A stretch of 64,000 nt of DNA from the NCBI GenBank assembly GCA_963701445.1, contig CAVPAM010000024.1, positions 3,577 through 67,576 of the forward strand, in the 5' to 3' direction. Under the pieces are notes generated by a model. That model made no database searches. It was not told the DNA's origin and saw only the letters and a list, made by a program, of their open reading frames with translations. Within the stretch, counting starts at the first letter, position 1; each line of letters begins with the position of its first letter. Below are positions 39,989 through 47,583 of this stretch, piece after piece. Source of the stretch: CAKZLS01 sp963701445 (lineage in GTDB: Bacteria; Pseudomonadota; Alphaproteobacteria; Rhodospirillales; Defluviicoccaceae). A program made the position numbers and the translations under genes.

Positions 39989-40135
39989 CGATATCAGTCC
40001 CATGTTGCATGTGCGAAGTACGTTAGTTGGCGGACTCTCGATTGTAAAGTCCGCGCCGTGGGTCTCTCCCGGCGGATCGGCCCGGCCGGACCCGCGCGCG
40101 CGGCGGACCAATTCAATGACCGCGCGAACGGTACC

Positions 40136-40147
40136 GGGGGGGGGGGG
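40136..40147 (+). repeat. uninterrupted 12-G tract
   Basis: Twelve G residues in a row, about 125 bases before the fatty-acid-hydroxylase start and 148 after the zapE start codon on the other strand. It lies between the divergent genes, so slippage would change promoter spacing rather than reading frame. Confidence 0.9.
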
Positions 40148-40271
40148 TAAAACCAAAAATGGAGGAACAACCCCATGCACAGTAGAATTCCGGTCGTGAA
40201 GAGGCCGCCCGGAACGCGATCCGCCTTGACGAACGCCTCCGATATTCCGACGTTGTGTGTGGTACACAGCC

Positions 40272-41084
40272 ATGACCGAGTTTCTTCTTGCCCATGAAAG
40301 CCCGATCCGCCTGGCGGCGTTCTGCGCCGTCCTCGCGGCCATGATGGTTTGGGAGGTTCGCGCGCCGCGACGCACTCTTTCGGCTGGACGACTGGAACGG
40401 TGGACGTCGAACCTCGGCCTCGTCGCGCTCAACACGGTCGTGTTGCGGCTCGCCTTTCCGATGGCGGCGGTCGGAGTCGCGGCCGTCGCGGCCGATCGGG
40501 GCTGGGGACTGTTCAACGCCGTCGCCGCGCCCGCGTGGGCGGCCGTCCTCCTCTCGGTCGTCGCGCTGGACCTGGCGATCTACGTCCAGCACGTCGTGTT
40601 CCACAAGGTGCCGATCCTGTGGCGCCTGCACCGCATGCATCACACCGACGTGGACATCGACACGACCACCGGCATCCGCTTTCATCCCATCGAGATCGGG
40701 CTCTCCATGGCGATCAAGGCGGCCGCGATCGTGGCGCTCGGGGCGCCGCCGGCCGCCGTGATCATTTTCGAGGTGTTGCTGAACGCGACCGCCATGTTCA
40801 ACCACGGCAACGTCCGTCTCTCCCCCGACATCGACCGGGTGTTGCGGCGGGTCGTCGTCACGCCCGATTTCCACCGGGTCCATCATTCGGTGCATCGGGA
40901 CGAGACCGACAGCAACTACGGTTTCAACCTGTCGGTATGGGACTACGCGTTCGGCACCTATCGCGCCCAACCGCGCGACGGACATCTTGGAATGACCATC
41001 GGGCTCGACATTTTCCGCGATCCCCGGCGCCGCCGTATCGATCAGTTGCTCATACAGCCGTTCGTCAGCGACCGCGGCCGCTGA
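40272..41084 (+). CDS. sterol desaturase / fatty acid hydroxylase family membrane protein
   Basis: A 270-residue integral-membrane di-iron enzyme. The histidine clusters are QHVVFHKVPILWRLHRMHHTD, FHPIE and TPDFHRVHHSVHRDE, which match the HxxxH, HxxHH, HxxHH pattern of the superfamily. Four or more hydrophobic helices precede and separate them. The substrate is unknown; lipid or carotenoid hydroxylation is the usual role. ATG 40272 is chosen over a GTG at 40257. It is the only plus-strand gene between zapE and the sdh operon and ends at a strong terminator. Confidence 0.85.
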   Translation: MTEFLLAHESPIRLAAFCAVLAAMMVWEVRAPRRTLSAGRLERWTSNLGLVALNTVVLRLAFPMAAVGVAAVAADRGWGLFNAVAAPAWAAVLLSVVALDLAIYVQHVVFHKVPILWRLHRMHHTDVDIDTTTGIRFHPIEIGLSMAIKAAAIVALGAPPAAVIIFEVLLNATAMFNHGNVRLSPDIDRVLRRVVVTPDFHRVHHSVHRDETDSNYGFNLSVWDYAFGTYRAQPRDGHLGMTIGLDIFRDPRRRRIDQLLIQPFVSDRGR

Positions 41085-41102
41085 GCAGACAAAACTAAAA
41101 AA

Positions 41103-41127
41103 GCCGCCGGGAGATGCTCCCGGCGGC
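41103..41127. terminator. bidirectional Rho-independent terminator
   Basis: GCCGCCGGGAG, loop ATG, CTCCCGGCGGC: an 11-bp perfect stem with A-rich sequence before it and TTTCTT after it. It serves the plus-strand hydroxylase and the minus-strand sdhB, which both end beside it. Confidence 0.93.
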
Positions 41128-41155
41128 TTTCTTCAGAGATCCCCCGCGTATTCTT

Positions 41156-41935
41156 TTAGAACATCCGCTGGGCAAGCAGCGACTTGATCTCCGCGACGGC
41201 CTTGCCCGGATTGAGGTGTTTCGGGCAGGTGCTGGTGCAGTTCATGATCGTGTGGCAACGGAACACCCTGAACGGATCGTTCAGTTCGTCCAGCCGCTCG
41301 CCCTTGGCCTCGTCGCGGCTGTCGGCGATCCAGCGGTACGCCTGCAGCAGAACCGCCGGGCCCAGATAGCGGTCGCCGTTCCACCAATAGCTGGGGCAGC
41401 TTGTCTGACAGCAGAAGCACAGGATGCATTCCCACAGCCCGTCCAGCTTGGCCCGCTCCTCGGGGCTCTGCAGGCGCTCGCCGGCCGGTGGCGGTGTCTC
41501 CGACTTGAGCCATGGACTGATCATCCGGTACTGCGCGTACGGTACCGACAGATCGGGCACCAGATCCTTGATCACGGGCAAGTGCGGCAGCGGGTAGATC
41601 TTGACATCGCCCTTGATGTCCTCGATCGCCTTGATGCACGCCAGCGTGTTGGTGCCGTCGATGTTGAACGCGCACGATCCGCAGACACCCTCCCGGCAGG
41701 ACCGGCGGAAGGTGAGCGTGGGATCGATCTCGTTCTTGATCTTGATCAACGCGTCCAGGACCATCGGACCGCAGGTATCCAGATCCACGCCGAAGGTGTC
41801 GAGACGGGGGTTTTGCCCGCTTTCGGGATCGAACCGGTAGATCTTGAAGTTCCTCACGTTGCGTGCGCCGGCTGGTGCCGGAAATGTCTTTCCCTCCGCG
41901 ACCTTCGAGTTGGCGGGGAGACTGAACTCAACCAT
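41156..41935 (-). CDS. sdhB: succinate dehydrogenase iron-sulfur subunit
   Basis: A 259-residue subunit carrying three Fe-S clusters. The [2Fe-2S] ligands are in CREGVCGSCAFNIDGTN, the [4Fe-4S] ligands in CILCFCCQTSCPS, and the [3Fe-4S] ligands in CHTIMNCTSTCPKHLNP. It passes electrons from the flavin to quinone. It is the last gene of sdhCDAB. Confidence 0.98.
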   Translation of the reverse strand: MVEFSLPANSKVAEGKTFPAPAGARNVRNFKIYRFDPESGQNPRLDTFGVDLDTCGPMVLDALIKIKNEIDPTLTFRRSCREGVCGSCAFNIDGTNTLACIKAIEDIKGDVKIYPLPHLPVIKDLVPDLSVPYAQYRMISPWLKSETPPPAGERLQSPEERAKLDGLWECILCFCCQTSCPSYWWNGDRYLGPAVLLQAYRWIADSRDEAKGERLDELNDPFRVFRCHTIMNCTSTCPKHLNPGKAVAEIKSLLAQRMF

Positions 41936-41955
41936 TTGTACGTCCCCTTCTAGGC

Positions 41956-43746
41956 TTAATAGACGCGCTTCTGCGGTTTGATGTACTCGGCTTCATCGCT
42001 GAGCGTGTAGGTGTGCACCGGGCGATAGTCCAATGTCACCTTGCCCTTTTCGTCGACCCAAGCCAGCGAATGCTTCATCCAATTCTCGTCGTCCCGGTCG
42101 GGGCAGTCCTCGCGGGCATGCGCCCCCCGGCTTTCCTTGCGGGCCTCGGCCGAGTACATGGACGCCTTCGCGCATATCATCAGGTTTTCCAGCTCGAGCG
42201 CTTCCACCAGGTCGGAGTTCCAGATCATCGACCGATCGCTCAGCTTGATATCCGAAAGCGTATCCCAGACCTCGTCGATCTGCTTGCATCCCTCGGCCAG
42301 CACGTCCTGGTTACGGAACACCGCGGCGTTGTTCTGCATCGACCGCTGCATTTTGAGCCGGATATCCGCCGTGGGCAGCGAACCGCTCGCGTTGCGAAGC
42401 CGGTCCAGTCGCCCCAGCGCCATGTCCGCCGAGTTTTTCGGCAGAGGCTTGTGCGACGCTCCCGGCTTGATGATCTCCGCCGCCCGCAAGGCCGCCGCGC
42501 GGCCGAAGACGACGATATCCAGCAGCGAGTTGGTCCCCAGCCGGTTGGCGCCGTGCACCGATGCGCAACCGCATTCGCCGACCGCCATGAGCCCCGGGAC
42601 GACCGCGTCCGGATCTTCCTTGGTCGGGCGGAGCGCTTCCCCATGATAGTTCGTGGGAATGCCGCCCATGTTGTAGTGGACGGTGGGCAGTACCGGGATC
42701 GGCTCCTTGGTGGCATCGACGCCGGCGAAGATTTTCGCCGTTTCGGTGATGCCCGGCAGGCGCTCCCAAAGAACGTCCGCGCCGAGATGCTCCAGGTGAA
42801 GCATGATGTAGTCCTTGTCCGCTCCGGTCCCGCGCCCTTCCCTGATCTCGACGGTCATCGAGCGGCTGACCACATCGCGGGACGCCAGGTCCTTGGCCGT
42901 CGGCGCGTAGCGTTCCATGAACCGCTCGCCCTCGGAGTTGGTGAGGTATCCTCCTTCTCCGCGCGCGCCCTCGGTGATCAGGCACCCGGAACCGTAGATG
43001 CCGGTGGGGTGGAACTGAATGAACTCGTGGTCCTGCAGCGGCAGCGATGCGCGCGCGACCATGGCGTTGCCGTCCCCGGTGCAGGTATGCGCCGATGTGC
43101 ACGAGAAGTACGCGCGGCCGTAACCGCCGCTCGCGAACACCGTGGTGTGCGCCTGGAACCGGTGGATCGTTCCGTCGTCGAGGTTCCACGCGATGACGCC
43201 CCGGCAGGCGCCCTCGTCATCCATGATGACGTCGATGGCGAAGTACTCGATGAAGAATTCCGCGTTGTGCTTGACACATTGCTGATAGAGCGTGTGCAGG
43301 ATGGCATGGCCCGTGCGGTCGGCGGCGGCGCAGGCACGCTGCACGGGCGCCTCGCCGTAGTTCCGCATATGGCCGCCGAAGGGCCGTTGATAGATCTTGC
43401 CGTCCGGCGTGCGCGAAAACGGCACGCCGAAGTGTTCGAGCTCGTGAACGGCGGGAACGGCCGCGCGGCACATGTATTCGATGGCGTCCTGGTCACCAAG
43501 CCAGTCCGATCCCTTGACCGTGTCGAACATGTGCCAGTGCCAGTTGTCCTCGGCCATGTTGCCGAGCGACGCGCCGATTCCGCCCTGGGCGGCGACGGTG
43601 TGGCTCCGAGTTGGAAAAACCTTGGTTATGCAAGCGGTTTTCAGCCCCGCGGCGGCCATGCCCATGGTCGCGCGCAGCCCCGCGCCACCGGCACCCACGA
43701 CGATGACATCGTAGGCGTGATCGGTAATCGGGTAAGCAGTCGTCAT
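41956..43746 (-). CDS. sdhA: succinate dehydrogenase flavoprotein subunit
   Basis: A 596-residue catalytic subunit that oxidises succinate to fumarate. The FAD-binding VIVVGAGGAGLRATMGMA is at the N-terminus, and the covalent-FAD histidine is in TRSHTVAAQGGIGASLG. The active-site HPTGIYGSGCLITEGARGEGG and the GGIPTNYHGE loop follow. It is membrane-attached through SdhB, SdhC and SdhD. Confidence 0.98.
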   Translation of the reverse strand: MTTAYPITDHAYDVIVVGAGGAGLRATMGMAAAGLKTACITKVFPTRSHTVAAQGGIGASLGNMAEDNWHWHMFDTVKGSDWLGDQDAIEYMCRAAVPAVHELEHFGVPFSRTPDGKIYQRPFGGHMRNYGEAPVQRACAAADRTGHAILHTLYQQCVKHNAEFFIEYFAIDVIMDDEGACRGVIAWNLDDGTIHRFQAHTTVFASGGYGRAYFSCTSAHTCTGDGNAMVARASLPLQDHEFIQFHPTGIYGSGCLITEGARGEGGYLTNSEGERFMERYAPTAKDLASRDVVSRSMTVEIREGRGTGADKDYIMLHLEHLGADVLWERLPGITETAKIFAGVDATKEPIPVLPTVHYNMGGIPTNYHGEALRPTKEDPDAVVPGLMAVGECGCASVHGANRLGTNSLLDIVVFGRAAALRAAEIIKPGASHKPLPKNSADMALGRLDRLRNASGSLPTADIRLKMQRSMQNNAAVFRNQDVLAEGCKQIDEVWDTLSDIKLSDRSMIWNSDLVEALELENLMICAKASMYSAEARKESRGAHAREDCPDRDDENWMKHSLAWVDEKGKVTLDYRPVHTYTLSDEAEYIKPQKRVY

Positions 43747-43752
43747 CTTCCC

Positions 43753-44136
43753 TCAGCCCCCTAACGCAACCAGAAAAACGGCCAGCACGCACGATGTGGC
43801 CATGACAAATAGGGCGAACTTAACAACGAGAAGGACGGTAACCTTCGCCGCTTCGCCACTCACGTAGTCCTCTATGACCACCTGCATCCCGAGATGCGCG
43901 TGGTAGAAAAGAACGAGCACCAGCAACACCATCAACAGGGCATTGCCGAAGACGGCAATCCATGCCTGGAAGGTGGCGAGGTCCGCTCCGATGAGCGATA
44001 TGGCCGCGAAAACGAACCATATGGACAGGGGAACCAGGGCGATCGCGGTGACGCGTTGCGACCACCAGTGACCGACGCCTTCGTTCGCCGCGCCGAGGCC
44101 GCGGGCGCGGCCCAATGAAGAACGCATTTCCATCAC
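43753..44136 (-). CDS. sdhD: succinate dehydrogenase membrane anchor SdhD
   Basis: A 127-residue, three-helix membrane anchor. The conserved GVGHWWSQRVTAIALVPL at the start of the first helix and the heme-ligand region FYHAHLGMQVVIEDYV are typical. It overlaps sdhC by four bases. Confidence 0.93.
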   Translation of the reverse strand: MMEMRSSLGRARGLGAANEGVGHWWSQRVTAIALVPLSIWFVFAAISLIGADLATFQAWIAVFGNALLMVLLVLVLFYHAHLGMQVVIEDYVSGEAAKVTVLLVVKFALFVMATSCVLAVFLVALGG

Positions 44137-44528
44137 GCACCTCCCCCCGCCGCGTACGCGGCGATCAGTGTGATCAATGTCAGTCCCGCCGCGAAGGCGA
44201 CCACGATCAAGCCGGATTTACGGACGGCGGGGAGCTCGAATCCCATGCCGAAATCCCAGGCGAGGTGCCGAATGCCGTTGCCGAGGTGGTAGAACAGCGA
44301 AAACGTGAAACCCCAAAGCATCAGATGACCGAACCAGGACCCAAGGAAGCCTTGGCTGGTTTCGAATGCTTCGGGACCGTACGCGGCGGACACCAGCCAC
44401 CACGTCAGGAACAGCGCGCCGAAGGTCAGGGCCACGCCGGTGATGCGATGCAATATCGACAGCACCGATGTAATCTGAGGCCGATAGACCTGAATATGTG
44501 GAGAAAGTGGACGATCACTGGAAGCCAT
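44133..44528 (-). CDS. sdhC: succinate dehydrogenase cytochrome b556 subunit SdhC
   Basis: A 131-residue anchor subunit. The N-terminal RPLSPHIQVYRPQITSVLS and SILHRITGVAL are family hallmarks. The heme b histidine is in YHLGNGIRHLAWDFG. It is the first gene of sdhCDAB. The kilobase upstream of it contains no gene. Confidence 0.95.
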   Translation of the reverse strand: MASSDRPLSPHIQVYRPQITSVLSILHRITGVALTFGALFLTWWLVSAAYGPEAFETSQGFLGSWFGHLMLWGFTFSLFYHLGNGIRHLAWDFGMGFELPAVRKSGLIVVAFAAGLTLITLIAAYAAGGGA

Positions 44529-44590
44529 GGGGCTTGACCCTTCTGCTTTGAGATCCGCGGGAGCAAGGGTTAAACCTTAGGGCTTTCCGC

Positions 44591-44613
44591 GGTGCGAAGT
44601 CAATCTTCGCACC
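44591..44613. promoter_or_regulatory. 9-bp inverted repeat upstream of sdhC
   Basis: GGTGCGAAG, TCAAT, CTTCGCACC lies about 65 bases before the sdhC start codon. It could be a leader hairpin or operator of the sdh operon. Confidence 0.4.
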
Positions 44614-44619
44614 TGCACA

Positions 44620-44880
44620 AAATTATGGTTTTTCGAATACGCAATTGTCGCTCACGTCCGAGTGTCCGCTCGCAACAAATGTCATTAATCATTCTCGTTA
44701 TCAACAACATTGCCTTGCTTAAGTCATTGTAATAAATTCCATTTTTCAATTCTGTGGGTTATTTTGTGGGCAAACATGTGAAAGAACTGTGAGTATTCCG
44801 GAAAATTACCCACAAAAAAAACGCGTTTTTTGAATTTTAGTATTGCGAACGGCTTTCTCTCGTGTCCATGATCTGGCTAC
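44620..44880. other. AT-rich patch with DnaA-box-like words; candidate replication origin or large promoter
   Basis: A clearly AT-rich block in GC-rich surroundings. It holds TTATCAACA at 44698-44706 and TTACCCACA at 44806-44814 (each one mismatch from TTATCCACA). On the opposite strand lie TAACCCACA at 44753-44761 and TTGCCCACA at 44765-44773 (two mismatches each). Runs of A and T follow the last box. The clustering of four boxes beside an AT-rich unwinding-like element resembles oriC. No dnaA, hemE, parAB or gidA is in the window, and the block could instead be the sdh promoter. Confidence 0.35.
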
Positions 44881-45346
44881 GCATCGACGTGATGACTTGA
44901 TCTAACCTCGAAGGCGCGTGAGAGAGTATTTGAGTGGTTTTGCGAGCTAGTCTTGGTGATTTGCACGAGGAATGCCTCCTCTTTCAAGGTTCTGGCGATT
45001 TGATGACCAACGGTTGGTGACATCGCGGATTCGGCCCCGGGATTCACGTTTCGTTGTGTCAAGACCAGATCCCAACGCGACACCGGGAACGCGGCCACGG
45101 ATCCGTTGCTCTCGACGCGGGCGGTTTGACGTTTCGAGCCGCGTCTTCGGTGGCGTTCAATTCCGCCGCCGAGGTTGGCGAGGTTGGATCGAGCGCGGCG
45201 CAAGTCTGGGGCCCCGGTTTTTCCCTCAAGAACCTCCCCTGATTGCGCCCGGATCCCGCGACGGCCTGGACCCGCCCTTGCGGGGCGCGACTTCCCGGGC
45301 TGGTTGACATCGCGTCGGCGCGTCGCGAGCCCCTCTGGCTCCGGAC
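44881..45346. other. gene-free GC-rich stretch
   Basis: No frame here has family likeness. A minus-strand frame covering 44,877-45,590 is open, but its residues are arginine/serine/glycine-rich and of shadow type. A small GC-rich stem-loop (CGCCCTTGCGGGGCG) is visible near 45,275. Confidence 0.5.
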
Positions 45347-45411
45347 GGTGTCGGAGACAATCGCCTTGGCCAACCGAGCCCACGGTTCCCCAGGCCCGTG
45401 TCTCCGACACC
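45347..45411 (+). ncRNA. candidate structured RNA with a 13-bp perfect stem
   Basis: GGTGTCGGAGACA at 45347-45359 pairs perfectly with TGTCTCCGACACC at 45399-45411. Inside, GCCTTGG pairs with CCAGGC with one bulge, and AACCG pairs with CGGTT, giving a nested stem about 65 bases long. It is followed by a C-rich then T-containing run. It might be a small RNA, the end of a leader for rpmG, or a DNA cruciform. It matches no RNA family I know, and the strand is a guess. Confidence 0.35.
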
Positions 45412-45514
45412 CCCTCTTTCTGACCCATCGAACTGAAAGTTCGACCAGATCTCTCGGCCGCGCTCGCCATGGGGCATTCCGGTACGGCGGCACCCGCAGG
45501 GTATTGACTATCTC

Positions 45515-45542
45515 TTGACAGTGCCAATTGCGTCGCTAAGGT
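45515..45542 (+). promoter_or_regulatory. sigma-70-type promoter of rpmG
   Basis: TTGACA at 45515-45520, a 16-base spacer, then TAAGGT at 45537-45542, about 48 bases before the rpmG start codon. The -35 is a perfect consensus; the -10 is moderate. Confidence 0.6.
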
Positions 45543-45589
45543 GCGCGCTTCGATAATCTCACGAATTGAGTGAAGACGGAAAGGCGCCA

Positions 45590-45757
45590 ATGGCCAAGCC
45601 CACCACCATCCTCGTCAGACTGGTCAGCACCGCGGGCACCGGCTTTTATTACGTGACCAAGAAGAACCCTCGCACCGCCACCGGCAAAATGGAATTCCGG
45701 AAGTACGATCCGGTCGTTCGCAAGCACGTCGCCTTCAAGGAAGCAAAGATCAAATAG
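45590..45757 (+). CDS. rpmG: 50S ribosomal protein L33
   Basis: A 55-residue ribosomal protein: MAKPTTILVRLVSTAGTG, FYYVTKKNPR, and a C-terminal EFRKYDPVVRKHVAFKEAKIK-type tail. It is the cysteine-free L33 form common in proteobacteria, so it does not need zinc. It has a clear promoter upstream and converges with the Crp/Fnr gene. Confidence 0.96.
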   Translation: MAKPTTILVRLVSTAGTGFYYVTKKNPRTATGKMEFRKYDPVVRKHVAFKEAKIK

Positions 45758-45795
45758 AGATCCGGGCACGACCGCCGCGGATCAGGCGGCAACGG

Positions 45796-46536
45796 CTACC
45801 CTCGGACTTCCTGAACGATGTCGCGAAGCCGGTCGACATTGTGGATGACCAGCGAGTTCCTCGTCCGTTCGACAATGCCCCTGCGGGCCAGATCGCTGAG
45901 AACCCGCGCGACGGTTTCTCGCGTCGTGCTGACGCGACTCGCCAAGGTGCTGTGAACGGGAATGGGCTCGATTTGGGCCGCGTTGCCATTCGTCATGTGG
46001 GTCCTCGCCTGGCGAAGCAGTTCGGCGTGAACCCGGTTGTGGGCGGCCAGCGTGCTGAGGTCCATGATCCGCTCGTCCGCCATGCGCACGATGCCCGCCA
46101 GCCGCTTCATCACCGACAACGCTATCTTCGGATGGTTTTCCAGCACTTTCATGAACAGGCGCCCCGGCACCGCGACGATCAGGGCATCATCGATGGCCAT
46201 CACGCTGGCCGATCGAGGTTTGCCGTCGAGGGCGGAAAGCTCGCCGAAGTAACTGCCCTCGCCCAATTCGTCGAAGGTGATCTCGCGCCCGAGAAGAGAA
46301 AAGTTGACGACCCGCACTCTCCCCCGGACCACGAAAAACACGTCGCTCGTCGGGCTTTCGCGGTCGATGACCTGCTCCTGCGCGGCAAACCTTCGGTAAC
46401 GGCAGGCTTGTTCGAGCGCCGTCATTTCCTCGTCGCCGAGATCGGCAAGCAGGTCGATGCCGGATAGAAGACTTGTCTCGATAGCCGGCGCCGGTGCCGG
46501 CCGCGCGCGCCCATCGCACGGATCCGTCTGCAACAT
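45796..46536 (-). CDS. Crp/Fnr family transcription regulator
   Basis: About 246 residues from ATG 46536; a GTG at 46575 is possible. A cyclic-nucleotide-binding-type beta-barrel (VFFVVRGRVRVVNFSLLGRE, GSYFGELSALDGKPRSASV) is followed by a dimer helix and a winged helix-turn-helix (STLASRVSTTRETVARVLSDLARRG). The FNR cluster cysteines are absent, so it is not an oxygen-sensing Fnr. The effector is unknown; in GELSALDGKPRSASV the RS matches the cAMP-phosphate-contact pattern, so a cyclic nucleotide is possible. Confidence 0.85.
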   Translation of the reverse strand: MLQTDPCDGRARPAPAPAIETSLLSGIDLLADLGDEEMTALEQACRYRRFAAQEQVIDRESPTSDVFFVVRGRVRVVNFSLLGREITFDELGEGSYFGELSALDGKPRSASVMAIDDALIVAVPGRLFMKVLENHPKIALSVMKRLAGIVRMADERIMDLSTLAAHNRVHAELLRQARTHMTNGNAAQIEPIPVHSTLASRVSTTRETVARVLSDLARRGIVERTRNSLVIHNVDRLRDIVQEVRG

Positions 46537-46669
46537 GAACACCCCCAGTGTTGCGGGAGAAGCCACCGCAAACACAACTTATACGATAGCTTCCGGGGAG
46601 TCAAACGGGAAGCCCGCGGCATCGACTCGTTTCGGCACTCGCGAGACAGTTTTCCGCGCGGAAGGTTTT

Positions 46670-47551
46670 CTATCTCAGGACGACGGTTTTCTTGCCGTTG
46701 AGCAGGACGCGGTGCTCGACGTGGTAACGCACCGCCCGCGCCAGGACGACGTTCTCGATATCGCGGCCCACGCGGACGAGGTCCTCGGGCGTATAGGTGT
46801 GATCGACGCGTTCCACGGCCTGATCGATGATGGGGCCCTCGTCGAGTTCCGGCGACACGTAGTGCGCGGTGGCTCCTATGAGCTTCACGCCCTGCGCGTG
46901 CGCCTGCTGGTAGGGCCTGGCGCCCTTGAACCCGGGCAAGAAGGAGTGGTGGATATTGATACAGCGGCCGCGCAGACGTTCGGACATCGCCGGAGTCAGG
47001 ATCTGCATGTAGCGGGCGAGCACCACGAGATCGATATCCAATTCGTCGACCAGACGAAGGACGGCGGCTTCCTGTTCCAGCTTCGAGTCCGCATCGACCG
47101 GCATGTGGTGGAACGGGACGCCGTGCCACTCCGCCAGGGGCGCGAGGTCCGGGTGGTTGGAGACGATGGCCGGGATGTCCACCGCCAGGTCCCCGGTCCG
47201 GTATCGATAAAGCAGGTCGTTCAGACAGTGGTCGAACTTCGAGACCATGATCAGCAGCCGGGGCTTCCGGCCGGCGTCATGAAGCCCCCACACCATCTGA
47301 AACCGTTCCGCGATCTTCGAGAACTTCTGGGTAAACGTCTCCGGCGCCGGCGTGAACGGGCCGGCGAAGAACACCGAGCGCATGAAAAACCGCTTCGATA
47401 CAGGATCGCCGAAATGCGAGGATTCAGTGATAAAAGCGTCCTGATCGGCGAGAAACCCGGAGACTTTCGCGACAATCCCGATGGCATCGGGGCAGGAAAT
47501 GGTCAGGGTGTACAGGTTCTGTTTGTCGTCGGTCACGGGATCGGGCTCCAT
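46670..47551 (-). CDS. purU: formyltetrahydrofolate deformylase
   Basis: A 293-residue enzyme that hydrolyses 10-formyltetrahydrofolate to formate and tetrahydrofolate, balancing one-carbon units for purine synthesis. An N-terminal ACT domain (LTISCPDAIGIVAKVSGFL) precedes a formyltransferase-fold domain with catalytic NIHHSFLPGFKGARPY and an essential aspartate in GATAHYVSPELDEGPII. It lies downstream of the ggt homologue. Confidence 0.96.
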   Translation of the reverse strand: MEPDPVTDDKQNLYTLTISCPDAIGIVAKVSGFLADQDAFITESSHFGDPVSKRFFMRSVFFAGPFTPAPETFTQKFSKIAERFQMVWGLHDAGRKPRLLIMVSKFDHCLNDLLYRYRTGDLAVDIPAIVSNHPDLAPLAEWHGVPFHHMPVDADSKLEQEAAVLRLVDELDIDLVVLARYMQILTPAMSERLRGRCINIHHSFLPGFKGARPYQQAHAQGVKLIGATAHYVSPELDEGPIIDQAVERVDHTYTPEDLVRVGRDIENVVLARAVRYHVEHRVLLNGKKTVVLR

Positions 47552-47583
47552 TTCAGCGGGTTCGCGCTTGGCGGTTTCGCGGT

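Noticed and set aside
42013..43764. Plus-strand open frame of about 583 codons
   Set aside because: It is antisense to sdhA and shows only shadow composition.
44877..45590. Minus-strand open frame of about 237 codons in the gap before rpmG
   Set aside because: No ribosome site, no family likeness, and it runs over the hairpin and the rpmG promoter on the opposite strand.
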